Shown: positions 7,465 through 15,148 of the stretch, in pieces | How positions within the stretch are numbered: the stretch's first letter is position 1 | How the letters are laid out: every line of letters begins with the position of its first letter | Source of the DNA: Verrucomicrobiota bacterium | Lineage (GTDB): Bacteria > Verrucomicrobiota > Verrucomicrobiia > Limisphaerales > J093 | Direction: 5' to 3' | Assembly: GCA_029556615.1 (NCBI GenBank) | Contig: JAKQDD010000002.1 | Location: forward strand, 62,001 to 126,000 | Length of the DNA stretch: 64,000 bases | Notes under the pieces: model-generated | What the model was told of the DNA's origin: nothing | The model's database searches: none | What the model saw: only the letters and a program-made list of their open reading frames with translations | Position numbers and translations under genes: made by a program

Positions 7465-8049
7465 TCAGTCGCTCTCGTAGAGCAGCGACCCCTCCCCATC
7501 GTCCCCCCACGGGTCCTCCTGCTCCTCCTGCACCTCCCCAGACCCCTCCACCCGCTCCGACACGTACCGCCGACCCTCCGGCACCACCGCCAACACTCCG
7601 CACAACCGCCCCACCCACCGCGGCAACCACACCCCGTCCAGCCACGGCACCACCGCCCGCCAACCCCTAGGCCGCCTACCCCGCCCAAGCCGCCCCACCG
7701 CACGCACCTGCTCACGAACCCACCGCGCGAACACCTCCACCACCGTCTCCCCGGCCCGCACCACCACCCCCAGCGCCTCCCCCAGCCCCTCCGCACTCTC
7801 CGCTCGCCTCCGCCCCACACCAGACGCACCCCCCCGACCCAGCAGCCTCCCACGCGCAGCCTCCACGAGCTCCCCGGCCCGCGCACGCGCCACACCCCAC
7901 GCACCTCGCACGCTCTCCGGCCGCACAGGCACCAACCCCCGCCTCACCCGCGCCCCAAGCCACCTCACCGGATCCCCACTCTTATGCACCGCCTGCCGAC
8001 TCGCCCCCCCAAGCCGCGCGTACACCTCAAGACTCACCGCTCCCGTCAT
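7465..8049 (-). CDS. Putative DNA-binding protein with N-terminal HTH-like segment
   Basis: 194 residues from ATG 8049, which has GGGAGGA 8 nt upstream; a GTG two codons earlier is possible. SLEVYARLGGASRQAVHKSG at residues ~6-25 fits a helix-turn-helix (A-x-x-G-x-S-R-Q-A-V). The middle is a long Arg/Glu/Val-rich helical region and the C-terminus is acidic. The second copy of the 31-bp repeat sits 26-56 nt upstream, where an autoregulatory operator would be. Regulatory role is inference. Confidence 0.55.
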   Translation of the reverse strand: MTGAVSLEVYARLGGASRQAVHKSGDPVRWLGARVRRGLVPVRPESVRGAWGVARARAGELVEAARGRLLGRGGASGVGRRRAESAEGLGEALGVVVRAGETVVEVFARWVREQVRAVGRLGRGRRPRGWRAVVPWLDGVWLPRWVGRLCGVLAVVPEGRRYVSERVEGSGEVQEEQEDPWGDDGEGSLLYESD

Positions 8050-8074
8050 GCCCACATCCTCCCCTGCCTCCCCC

Positions 8075-8105
8075 GTTTCGTCAACCCCCCCGCTGGGCTA
8101 CGAAC
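8075..8105. repeat. 31-bp repeat, copy 2
   Basis: 29/31 identical to 5535-5565. It lies upstream of the minus-strand HTH-like gene at the left edge of the non-coding region. Confidence 0.7.
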
Positions 8106-8528
8106 CGTCTCGACTCGCCGTTCGCTTGTCCGACCCCTCACCGGCCCCCTCCGGCCCGTGAACGCCACGGTGCGCCACGGACCCCCCGAAACGCCACGAC
8201 GCGGGACCCTCACGCACCGTGCCCGTGCCGCCCGTCGGTGAACCGGCCCCGCGACGCCTTCGGGTCGAGGCGACTCGGTCGCGCGTCGGCGCGCACGGAG
8301 GTCGGTCGCGTACCGTCGGTGAGATCGCCCCGAAAGGGGGGTGATCTGGTCCGTCGAGGTGAGGTCCGGTAGAAAGGGGGTCAAAACGGGGGGAAAACGG
8401 CGTCTACTCATGATGTCGGTTCGATTCGCCCAAAACGGGTCCCTTGGCTGGTCCCGAAGGTTTATCGAGCGGTTCTGTGGGGGGTGGGGGGGTACCCCCA
8501 GGGGGAGGGGGAGGGGGAGGTCGGACCG
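8106..8528. other. Non-coding region with GC-skew inversion (candidate origin/regulatory region)
   Basis: The longest stretch without a convincing gene. It holds three CGCCACG repeats (8163-8200), several TCGGTCGCG/CCGTCGGTGA near-repeats (8230-8325), a hairpin at 8322-8347 (AGATC...GATCT outer stem, CCCC-GAAA-GGGG inner stem), three AAAACGG repeats (8380-8440) and G-runs towards 8520. To the left the plus strand is C-rich whatever the coding strand; to the right it is extremely G-rich. Such a switch is typical of a replication origin. No DnaA-type box or initiator gene was recognised. Confidence 0.5.
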
Positions 8529-9119
8529 TTACGGGATCCAGGCGAGGTGTGGGTAGCGGAGGTAGAGGTCGGCGATGGGGGCGGAGAGTCGGAGGAGTCG
8601 GTCGGGGCGGGGGCTGATGGGGAGGTGGAGCGGGCCGACCTTGACGTGTGGGGTTGGGGAGGGGTGGAGTCGGGAGGAGGAGGGGGTGCCGGGGTGGTTG
8701 GCGTCGAGGTCCGCGAGGGCGATGAGGGTGCGGAGGTGGAGCGTGGCGGCGTACTGGGCGAGGGCGTGGAGGAGGAAGAGGGCGAGGGTGGGGGCGGCGA
8801 GGTAGCGGGGGACGGAGAGGAAGTTGAGGCTCGTGAGGTGGCTGAGGGCGAGGAAGGTGAGGAGGACGAGGGCGCTGGCGAGGAGGCGTCCTCGTGGGTA
8901 GGGCAGGGGGTCGGGAGCGGAGGGGTTGGTGGTGCGTAGGAGGGTGCGGAGGTTGGTGCGGAGGGAGCTTGAGGCGGAGCAGACGGACAAGGCGCACAGG
9001 AGGGAGGTCAGGAAAGACCAGAAGGGTGCGAGGTGGCGTGTGGCGGAGCAGAGGGAGGCGAAGAACAGGAGGAACGGCAGGGGGGACAGGGTGTTGAAGA
9101 CGTGGCGAGCAGGTGGCAT
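8529..9119 (-). CDS. Multi-pass membrane protein
   Basis: 196 residues with four to five hydrophobic segments: near residues 10-25 (LSPLPFLLFFASLC), 30-48 (FWSFLTSLLCALSVC), 80-98 (LLASALVLLTFLALSH) and 105-125 (YLAAPTLALFLLHALAQYA), then a cytosolic-like tail. AGGAG lies 6 nt before the ATG and a class-1 element lies 43 nt upstream. Coding strand extremely C-rich. Function unknown; phage inner-membrane proteins can act in superinfection exclusion or lysis timing. Confidence 0.65.
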   Translation of the reverse strand: MPPARHVFNTLSPLPFLLFFASLCSATRHLAPFWSFLTSLLCALSVCSASSSLRTNLRTLLRTTNPSAPDPLPYPRGRLLASALVLLTFLALSHLTSLNFLSVPRYLAAPTLALFLLHALAQYAATLHLRTLIALADLDANHPGTPSSSRLHPSPTPHVKVGPLHLPISPRPDRLLRLSAPIADLYLRYPHLAWIP

Positions 9120-9170
9120 GGGGGACTCCTTTGGGGACCCGTCGGGGTGGGGGGAGCTGGGTGGAGCTGA
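9120..9170 (-). promoter_or_regulatory. Class-1-like promoter with short SD leader
   Basis: Minus strand TCAGCTCC (9170-9163). If the start point is 37 nt from its first T, as elsewhere, the mRNA begins at 9133 and carries a 14-nt leader with AGGAG before ATG 9119. Confidence 0.55.
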
Positions 9171-10073
9171 CTAGGGGGACAGGGTGAGGGTGAGGGTCTT
9201 GGCGAGCTCGTCGAGGAGCTCTGGGGTGACGGGCTGGTCGGTGAGGGGGGCGAGGGCGAGGCGGACCTTGGCGGTGAGGGAGGCGCGTGCGAGGGCGCGG
9301 GGGAGCTCGGTGGGGTCGGTGGTGAAGCGGGCGTACTCCTCGGGGGAGAGGCCGAGGGCCTGGGCGAGGGGGCGGGGGTCGTGGCCGTCGTGCCAGGAGT
9401 CGATGAAGTCGTCGGCCTCGGTGGGGAGGCGGAGGCCGGCGGTGCAGAGGTCGACGAAGGTGGAGGGGATGGGGGATGGGGGTCGAGGGGTTGGGGCGTA
9501 GGGTTCGGCGTACAGGGCGGCGTGGTCGCGCTCCCAGGCGTGGGCGGCCTGCATGTTGGAGGGGGGGAGGGAGTGCTTGCGGAGGATCAGGCGGACTCCG
9601 TGGGCGAGGGTGGCGGCGCGGTCGAGGGCGTGGTCGCGCTCGCGGCGGAGGCGGGTCATGTACTCGATGGCCGCGAGGCTGGAGGCGTCGGAGTGCTTGG
9701 CGTGCGCCATGAGGCGGGCGTGCTGGTCTTCGTTCTCGGAGGTGAGGCGGGCTAGCTCGGCGCGGGCTTCAGTGAGCGCCTGGGCGAGGCGGCGGGTGTG
9801 GTTGGCGAGGGTGCAGACCTCGGGGTCTCGGTGGTTGTTGATGAGCAGGTCGGCCTGGGCGAGCGCGGTCTCGACCTCTGGGGGGGTGGCGGCCTCCAGG
9901 GCGGCGAGCCGGGTGAGGGCCGCCAGGACGTCGGTCATGGCGTCGGGGTCCGCGTGGAGGGCGTCGCCGATGCGGGGGCCGGAGCCGGTCATGAGGGCGA
10001 CGAGCTCGCCTGTGGGGCGGCTCTGGGGGTAGCTGGGTGAGGGGACGTGGGATCTGGCCGGTGGGGTGCTCAT
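9171..10073 (-). CDS. Coiled-coil-containing unknown protein
   Basis: 300 residues from ATG 10073, which overlaps the upstream stop (ATGA). Residues ~85-160 are a long heptad-like helix (LAQALTEARAELARLTSEN). The C-terminal ~90 residues are acidic and helical (LGLSPEEYARFTTDPTELP). Cys-poor and Pro-rich at the N-terminus. Last gene of the 10509-9171 operon. No family recognised. Confidence 0.65.
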   Translation of the reverse strand: MSTPPARSHVPSPSYPQSRPTGELVALMTGSGPRIGDALHADPDAMTDVLAALTRLAALEAATPPEVETALAQADLLINNHRDPEVCTLANHTRRLAQALTEARAELARLTSENEDQHARLMAHAKHSDASSLAAIEYMTRLRRERDHALDRAATLAHGVRLILRKHSLPPSNMQAAHAWERDHAALYAEPYAPTPRPPSPIPSTFVDLCTAGLRLPTEADDFIDSWHDGHDPRPLAQALGLSPEEYARFTTDPTELPRALARASLTAKVRLALAPLTDQPVTPELLDELAKTLTLTLSP

Positions 10074-10276
10074 GCGTGGGGGTAGCGGGGGCGGGCCTGG
10101 GGCGAGCTGTTGAGCCCGCGCAGGAGGTCTTCGTCCTCGATGGAGAAGACGTCGGGCCACGCGCCGTGCGAGCGGGCAGCGTTGCTGACGATCTGACCGA
10201 GGCGGAGGTCGGGGTTCTTCTCCCACACGCGGCGGAGGGCGTCGAGCATGGGGACGATGCGGGCGGGGTCTCTCAT
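10070..10276 (-). CDS. Small conserved PDLRLGQ-type protein
   Basis: 68 residues. IVPMLDALRRVWEKNPDLRL followed by GQIVSNAARS and FSIEDEDLL is the signature of a tiny protein (x-L-x-x-W-x-x-x-PDLRLGQL-I-x-N...EDxxL) found widely in phages and bacteria without assigned function. ATGA overlaps at both ends couple it to its neighbours. Confidence 0.7.
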   Translation of the reverse strand: MRDPARIVPMLDALRRVWEKNPDLRLGQIVSNAARSHGAWPDVFSIEDEDLLRGLNSSPQARPRYPHA

Positions 10277-10509
10277 GCGAGAGAGGCTAGCACGGTGCCT
10301 GGTGGGTCGGGCCAGTCGCACGGTGGTATCCCGTGCTTCCGGGCGAGCAGGCTCCACCACCACTGGAAGCGGGAGCGGGCCAGGCCGAGGTAGATGACGC
10401 AGCGCCGGAGGTTGGAGGGGAGGGCGTCTACCGCGCGCGTCATCTCGCTCACGGACTGGATGGGATCGATGCGGGCGTACTCGCGCTCCGCCTCGGGGTC
10501 GGTTGCCAT
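10273..10509 (-). CDS. Small unknown protein, first of operon
   Basis: 78 residues. A C-terminal aromatic patch (RFQWWWSLLARKHGIPPCDW) is unusual. GAGGAG lies 6 nt before the ATG, so this operon starts with a classical ribosome-binding site; no class-1 element was found. Function unknown. Confidence 0.6.
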   Translation of the reverse strand: MATDPEAEREYARIDPIQSVSEMTRAVDALPSNLRRCVIYLGLARSRFQWWWSLLARKHGIPPCDWPDPPGTVLASLA

Positions 10510-10551
10510 GGGGGCTCCTCGGGCGTTGATCGCCCGTCCAGGGTACTCGGG

Positions 10552-11391
10552 CTACGGGCTCTTGTCGGGAGTCGGGGGGCTGGAGGCCGGCAGGCGGAAG
10601 AAGCGTCGGGCGTTGTCGGTGGTGGTGCGGGCGACCTCCTCGGGGGTCTTGCGGAGCACGGCGGCGACGCGGCGGCACACGTGGACGAGGTTACAGGGCT
10701 CGTTGCGGCGGGTCTGTCCGAGGAGGCCGGGCGGGCGGAGGAAGGGGGCGTCGGTCTCCAGGAGCAGCCGGTCCATGGGCAAGAGGGCGAGGGCGCGGAG
10801 GAGTGCCCCGTTGCGGCGGTCGTCGCAGACCCACCCGGTGACGCCGATCATGAACCCTCGGTCGAGGTAGGCCCGCACCTCCTTGTCGGTTCCGGTGAAG
10901 CAGTGGACGACGGCGGGAACGGGCAGGGTCCCGTGGTCGCGGTAGTCGTCGAGGATGGACAGGAAGCGCACGTGGGCGTCCCGCTCGTGGAGGAAGAGCG
11001 GCTTTCTGGTCTCGATGGCGGTCTCCACCTGGGAGGCGAAGGCGCGCTCCTGGACGGGGCGGGGCGAGAAGTCGCGGTTGAAGTCGAGGCCGCACTCGCC
11101 GATCGCCACCACGGCGGGGTCGCGGGCGAGGGTCGTGAGGTGGGGGCTGTCCCGCTCGTAGGTCGTCGCGTTGTGTGGGTGGACCCCGCACGTCGTGTAG
11201 ACGACGCCGGGGTAGCGGGCCGCGAGCTCCAGGCCGGCGCGGGTCGCGCGCAGGTCGGTGCCGGTCGCGACGATCGCGCGAACGCCGGCCTGCTGGGCGC
11301 GGGCGATCACCTCGGGGCGGTCGGGGTCGAACTGGCGGTTCGAGAGGTTGGTGCCGATGTCTACGAGGTCGGGTGGATTCTGGGGGGTCAC
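10552..11391 (-). CDS. tatD: TatD-family metal-dependent DNase
   Basis: 279 residues and close to Escherichia coli TatD in motif order: LVDIGTNLSNRQF at the N-terminus, TCGVHPH (~68), AIGECGLDFNRDF (~96), HCFTG (~163), GITGWVCDDRR-like (~184) and LLLETDAPFLRP (~210). The family is a 3'-5' exonuclease on single-stranded DNA and is implicated in DNA repair and apoptotic-type DNA degradation. Metal ligands (Glu of GECG, His of HCF, Asp of ETDAP) are present. GTG start at 11391 overlaps the upstream TGA (GTGA). A phage copy may help degrade host DNA or repair its own; inference. Confidence 0.9.
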   Translation of the reverse strand: MTPQNPPDLVDIGTNLSNRQFDPDRPEVIARAQQAGVRAIVATGTDLRATRAGLELAARYPGVVYTTCGVHPHNATTYERDSPHLTTLARDPAVVAIGECGLDFNRDFSPRPVQERAFASQVETAIETRKPLFLHERDAHVRFLSILDDYRDHGTLPVPAVVHCFTGTDKEVRAYLDRGFMIGVTGWVCDDRRNGALLRALALLPMDRLLLETDAPFLRPPGLLGQTRRNEPCNLVHVCRRVAAVLRKTPEEVARTTTDNARRFFRLPASSPPTPDKSP

Positions 11392-11648
11392 AGGAAGAGC
11401 TTTCCGCGCTTCCCGACGGCGATCATGACGTCGAAGCGCTGGGTGAGCTGGCCGACCTCAGAGTTTAGGTCGAACACGCCGGGGGGATTGGGGATGCCCG
11501 TCCAGGGGCAGGGGATGTTCTTGCCGTTGATCCGGTCCATCGCGTGCAGCACGAACCTCCCACCTTGTAGTGGGGCACGGATCAGGCACACGGGGCAGGT
11601 CCGGCGCGGCCCCTCAGGGCTCGCGGAGGACGGCGTAGGCGGACTCAT
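11388..11648 (-). CDS. Small Cys-pair protein
   Basis: 86 residues. CPVCLIRAP near residue 18 and a later IPCPW could bind zinc. Overlaps the 3' end of the upstream gene by 35 nt and couples to tatD by GTGA. Function unknown. Confidence 0.6.
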   Translation of the reverse strand: MSPPTPSSASPEGPRRTCPVCLIRAPLQGGRFVLHAMDRINGKNIPCPWTGIPNPPGVFDLNSEVGQLTQRFDVMIAVGKRGKLFL

Positions 11649-12114
11649 CGTCTGGGGCTCCCTCGCTACCGAGCAGCGCCCGCACCTTGGGGACGAGCTG
11701 AAGGAGGAAGTTGACCGCGCCCGCGTGGTCCCCGTCCGACAGGGGGGACTCCGGGTGGTCCACCAGCAGCAGCGCCTCCAGCAGCAGGAGCATGCGGTCG
11801 GCGTCGTGGGCGAGCTGCCTTACGTCGGGGTCCGACGACCGGCCGAGAGACCGCGTCCGCTCTCGTATGGCCAGCCGACCTGCGGGGAGGGCGTGACGCT
11901 CTCGACGCTCTCGACGCTCGTGCCGTCCGAGCAGGTCTCGACAGACCCGCAGCAGGTCCTCCGCGTACTGTGTGCCGAACACGGACCCCTGCGCGACCTC
12001 CTGCGCCAGGGCAGACGCCGTGTACTCCACGTCGAGGACGCGCCACACGACGAGGTCTTGCGGGAGCTCCCGCAGGAGTGCGGCGACCGCGCTGTGAAGG
12101 GTGGGTGAGGTCAT
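11614..12114 (-). CDS. Unknown helical protein
   Basis: 166 residues from ATG 12114 (ATGA overlap upstream). Leu-rich amphipathic helices throughout, with an Arg/Glu cluster GRHERRERRERHALP near residue 75. No recognised domain. Part of the 12458-10552 operon. Confidence 0.6.
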   Translation of the reverse strand: MTSPTLHSAVAALLRELPQDLVVWRVLDVEYTASALAQEVAQGSVFGTQYAEDLLRVCRDLLGRHERRERRERHALPAGRLAIRERTRSLGRSSDPDVRQLAHDADRMLLLLEALLLVDHPESPLSDGDHAGAVNFLLQLVPKVRALLGSEGAPDDESAYAVLREP

Positions 12115-12458
12115 AGGCGAGCGATCTCCGCCCCGAGGTCGGCGGGGAAATGCTCGCTCGAAGGCCAGGCCCGGTGCGGGCCGTATGTTTCGGATGCGTG
12201 TCCCAGGCCGCCGATCCGTATCCGGGGCACCATGGCGTTGAACGCCCGCTCGTCCTCTGCGGTGAGCTCGTGCGTGGTCGCCTTGGGGAAGCGGACGTTG
12301 AAGAACCCCATCCCGAGCACCCAGCGCCCGTAGTAGTTGTCCTCGTCCTCCTCGGTCACCACGCACCAGTCGGGCACACTACTGCTGAGGTCGCCCAGCT
12401 GGTGGTGGGCCGCGGTGGCCTTCATCGTGCGGGGCTCTAGTAGGGTGGTTCGGCTCAT
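12111..12458 (-). CDS. Unknown small protein
   Basis: 115 residues from ATG 12458. WCVVTEEDEDNYYGRWVLG suggests an acidic loop between strands. TAAGCT lies 5 nt before the ATG, a possible class-2 leaderless promoter; an internal ATG at 12425 is an alternative start. Function unknown. Confidence 0.55.
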   Translation of the reverse strand: MSRTTLLEPRTMKATAAHHQLGDLSSSVPDWCVVTEEDEDNYYGRWVLGMGFFNVRFPKATTHELTAEDERAFNAMVPRIRIGGLGHASETYGPHRAWPSSEHFPADLGAEIARL

Positions 12459-12469
12459 GTCCGAGCTTA
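12459..12469 (-). promoter_or_regulatory. Possible class-2 leaderless -10 element
   Basis: Minus strand TAAGCT (12469-12464) then 5 nt then ATG 12458. No -35 match. Confidence 0.35.
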
Positions 12470-12790
12470 CCCGGAAGCCCCGACGACGAGGTAGGTCCCC
12501 CCGGGGGCTCGCCCCTCGCGGACCAGGGCGTCGAGGATCGTCTCGATCGAGACCGACACGATCGGGGGGTCGGGGGCGCGCAGCGCCTCCCACTTGGCGT
12601 GCTGGACGGGGCTCAGGTGGCCGCTCGCCTCGTGCAGGCGGGGGAGCGGGGGCAGGCGGGCGAGCTCGAACAGGGCGATCCTGCGGGGGTCGAGCACGAA
12701 GGGTGCGACCTCCCGGCCAGCGACCTGGGAGGCGAAGCGGATGAGCTCGTCGAGCTCAACCACATGGACCTGCTTGGTGAGGATGTGCAT
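12467..12790 (-). CDS. Unknown small protein
   Basis: 107 residues. A beta-helix-beta-like start (HILTKQVHVVELDELIRFAS) and an alpha-rich C-terminus. Overlaps the upstream gene by 35 nt in another frame. No family recognised. Confidence 0.6.
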   Translation of the reverse strand: MHILTKQVHVVELDELIRFASQVAGREVAPFVLDPRRIALFELARLPPLPRLHEASGHLSPVQHAKWEALRAPDPPIVSVSIETILDALVREGRAPGGTYLVVGASG

Positions 12791-13124
12791 GCGGCAAATC
12801 TACCCCGCGCGTTGCGTGCAGGGCGTCCCTGAGCTGCTGGCGCTCGGCCTCCGACCTGCGCAGGTGGTCGACGAGCGCTCCGACGTCGAGCGCGATCGTT
12901 CCAAGAAGGGACAGGACGGGGCTCGGCAGGTCCCCTCCGAACACCATGGGGGCCATCACGGCCGTCTCGGCGCGCTCTAGCGCTCCATGGATGACGTCGG
13001 ACGCGGGGGTCGCCTCCAGGCGGACGAGGCGGTCGATCGCGTCGATTAGGAAGGGGTGCAGCAGGTGCGGGTCACAGCCCTGGTGCAGGGCGTCGGCGAG
13101 GTCTTGGGCAGGAAGGCTCAACAT
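12756..13124 (-). CDS. Unknown helical protein
   Basis: 122 residues, mostly helical, with a hydrophobic centre (AVMAPMVFGG, VLSLLGTIALDVGALV) that might associate with membrane but is short. Start fixed by a class-1 element 29 nt upstream. Function unknown. Confidence 0.6.
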   Translation of the reverse strand: MLSLPAQDLADALHQGCDPHLLHPFLIDAIDRLVRLEATPASDVIHGALERAETAVMAPMVFGGDLPSPVLSLLGTIALDVGALVDHLRRSEAERQQLRDALHATRGVDLPHAHPHQAGPCG

Positions 13125-13161
13125 GGGGAGTGGGGACCCGGGGGTTCCCGTTCAGAGCTGA
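13125..13161 (-). promoter_or_regulatory. Class-1 promoter variant
   Basis: Minus strand TCAGCTCT (13161-13154), then 29 nt, then ATG 13124. The -10 slot (CCCCAC) does not match GACTAC. Confidence 0.6.
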
Positions 13162-13162
13162 C

Positions 13163-14218
13163 CTACGAGACGAACGGGACGGGGTCGGAGATCGCGTAGA
13201 AGGTGTCGGTCAGCGACGAGAACGGAACCCCATCAAGGGACCCCTTGCCCGAGACGGCCGCGTTCTGGACCTTCACGGTCGAGAACAGGGGCGTCCCCTG
13301 CACGGCGGGGTTGCCCGCGACCCAGTTCGAGGGGGCCAGCAGGTGGTAGTAGAGGCCGACCGACACGACGTTCGGGGCGACCGCGCCCGTCGTGTTCACG
13401 AGCGGCTTGGCCGTCGCGGTGGTGGTGCTCTGCGGGCAGTAGCCGAGCACCACCACGATGGTGTTGTCGGCGGTCGCCGTCGACAGCCGACCGTCCACCG
13501 CGACGCGCCCGATGATCGTCGAGTAGTCGACGATCGCCAGGAGCCCGCGCGCGTGCGCGCTCGTGGGGCCGAACCGCAGCACCTCGGGCGACTCGCCCCC
13601 GACGAGGTTGGTGTTGGTGAGCTCGGAGTACTTCACCTGGAGCAGCCCGGAGTCCTGCACGACCGCCTGGAAGGCCGCGCTCAACGGGGCGAGTTGGACG
13701 AGGTTCGCCTCGACGGTGGCGTTCACGGTCGAGGTGTTGTCCATGAGGAGGCTCACCGCGCTGCCCGTGACGATGTCGTCCTCCAGGCCGAGCGCCTGGG
13801 GGTTGGAGCCGGTGAAGTGGATGCCGGCCGGGGCCCCGAGCGGGGCGTTCACCCCCATGCCGCGCCACTCGACGAACGCCCCGAACGGGTCGGGCGCGAG
13901 GTCGACCACCACGTAGCCGTTGAAGAACGAGATCGCCTCGTCCTTGGTGCCCGCCCCCCACACGTGGACGTGCTTGCGCAGCGTGACCACCTGGTCGGGG
14001 TAGGCCCCCGGCAGCACCCGCACGAGGGCCGGGTTGAAGAGGGTCCGCTCCCCCCCGGCCGCCGCCGCGTCGATGCCCGCCTGGATCGTGTGGTAGGGGG
14101 CGTTGGTGCCCGCCGGACCCACGACGAACTCCTCGGGACGCGGCTGGACCGCGTCGGCGAACTGGTAGTTGAGGGGCGTGCAGCGCAGGTTACGGCAGTG
14201 GCTCGTGCGGTAGCTCAT
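13163..14218 (-). CDS. Right-handed beta-helix virion protein (tail spike/fibre-like)
   Basis: 351 residues. After residue ~40 comes a pectate-lyase-like opening: FVVGPAGTNAPYHTIQAGID, then ALVRVLPGAYPDQVVTLRKH, the classic 'it is listed as an indexed array of events' start of such repeats. Many short Val/Thr-rich strands follow (TVNATVEANLVQL, NTIVVVLGY). This fold is common in phage tail spikes and fibres that bind or cut surface glycans. No catalytic residues could be assigned. Start overlaps the end of the upstream RadC-like gene by 29 nt. Confidence 0.7.
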   Translation of the reverse strand: MSYRTSHCRNLRCTPLNYQFADAVQPRPEEFVVGPAGTNAPYHTIQAGIDAAAAGGERTLFNPALVRVLPGAYPDQVVTLRKHVHVWGAGTKDEAISFFNGYVVVDLAPDPFGAFVEWRGMGVNAPLGAPAGIHFTGSNPQALGLEDDIVTGSAVSLLMDNTSTVNATVEANLVQLAPLSAAFQAVVQDSGLLQVKYSELTNTNLVGGESPEVLRFGPTSAHARGLLAIVDYSTIIGRVAVDGRLSTATADNTIVVVLGYCPQSTTTATAKPLVNTTGAVAPNVVSVGLYYHLLAPSNWVAGNPAVQGTPLFSTVKVQNAAVSGKGSLDGVPFSSLTDTFYAISDPVPFVS

Positions 14219-14672
14219 GAGCGGATCTTCCGCCCCGCTGGCAGCCTCGCATACCGGCGGGTTCGGTTCGGGATCGGTCCGGGGCCTCCAGGGGGGGTCC
14301 CACGTCGACCGGGCACCCTCGCCGGCCCGGCACGAGCACGTGGGCGACGAGCGGGATCCCGAGCCACTCCCCGGCGTGCCGCAGCCACGCGGTCACGTCG
14401 CGGTCCCCGTCGGACGGACCCGTGTGGCCTCCCGGGTGGTTGTGGACGAACACGAACTTCACGCAGTTGTGCCGGATGAGCTCCCGGAAGACGTCCCGCG
14501 CGTGGGGGTAGGCGATGTCCACGGTCCCCACCGAGACCAGGTGGACGACGGTCACGTGGTGGCCGGCGTCGAGGCCGAGCACGTAGCAGTGCTCCTGCTC
14601 GGCCTCGCGCAGCGCGCGCACCTGGGGGACCCGCAGCACGTGGGTCGCGCGCTTGACGACGGGGCTCCTCAC
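14190..14672 (-). CDS. RadC/JAMM-like metal-binding protein
   Basis: 160 residues from GTG 14672, which overlaps the upstream TGA (GTGA). FVFVHNHPGGHTGPSDGDRD near residue 78 is the H-x-H-P-(x)7-S-x-x-D JAB1/MPN zinc motif of RadC-type proteins; YVLGLDAGHHV upstream provides the preceding strand. RadC-like domains occur in phages and mobile elements with unclear, DNA-related roles. The ~40 C-terminal residues are basic and low-complexity. Confidence 0.8.
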   Translation of the reverse strand: MRSPVVKRATHVLRVPQVRALREAEQEHCYVLGLDAGHHVTVVHLVSVGTVDIAYPHARDVFRELIRHNCVKFVFVHNHPGGHTGPSDGDRDVTAWLRHAGEWLGIPLVAHVLVPGRRGCPVDVGPPLEAPDRSRTEPAGMRGCQRGGRSAHELPHEPLP

Positions 14673-15148
14673 CTTGGTTCGAGCGCTCCCGACCGGGTGA
14701 CGTCCGCCATCCACTCGTCGTAGGCCGCACCGGTCGGGCTTCCCGCCTGCACCCACAGGCGCGCCCACAGGCCCCAGCGGCGCTCGGGCACCCCGTCCGG
14801 GGGCGCGTGGGGGAGGAGCCCCCGCTCGCCGGGCATCGCGTGCCAGCCCATGCAGAACAGCGCCCACCTCGGTCGGCCCGCGGACTCCTGGACCGGGCTG
14901 GGGTCCTGGGCGCGCTCCCGGTACGCGTTCCGGTACGCCAGGAGCGCCGACAGGATCCCCTGGAGCGCGTCGACCTCGCGGGGGTCGCGAGCGGGTCCCC
15001 CCTCGACGTACTCGTCGAACTCCTCCAGCAGCACCGTGAGGGGGTAGTGGGCGACCGCCGGTAGGACGGAGGTGAGCGCGCTGCTGAAGCGCCTGCGCAG
15101 GTCCGCGTAGGGGCGCGCGTCGCGTGGCCAAGGCTTGGGTGGGATCAT
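14669..15148 (-). CDS. Unknown helical protein
   Basis: 159 residues, ATGA overlap upstream and GTGA downstream. Helical N-terminal half (FSSALTSVLPAVAHYPLTVL) and a Trp-rich C-terminal half (WALFCMGWHAMPG, WGLWARLWVQAG). No recognised family. Confidence 0.6.
   Translation of the reverse strand: MIPPKPWPRDARPYADLRRRFSSALTSVLPAVAHYPLTVLLEEFDEYVEGGPARDPREVDALQGILSALLAYRNAYRERAQDPSPVQESAGRPRWALFCMGWHAMPGERGLLPHAPPDGVPERRWGLWARLWVQAGSPTGAAYDEWMADVTRSGALEPR

Noticed and set aside
8046..8411. Minus-strand open frame of about 120 residues across the non-coding region, ending in an ATGA overlap with the 8049 start.
   Set aside because: Very Arg-rich, no promoter of either class, no SD site, and it covers the repeats and skew switch. 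The overlap is suggestive, so a small chance remains that it is real.
8419..8431. GGTTCGATTC resembling a tRNA T-loop.
   Set aside because: Flanking bases do not form a T-stem or acceptor stem on either strand.
10333..12108. Long plus-strand open frame opposite tatD and its neighbours.
   Set aside because: A shadow of high-GC minus-strand genes; its sequence is Gly/Arg/Glu-rich and tatD is certain.
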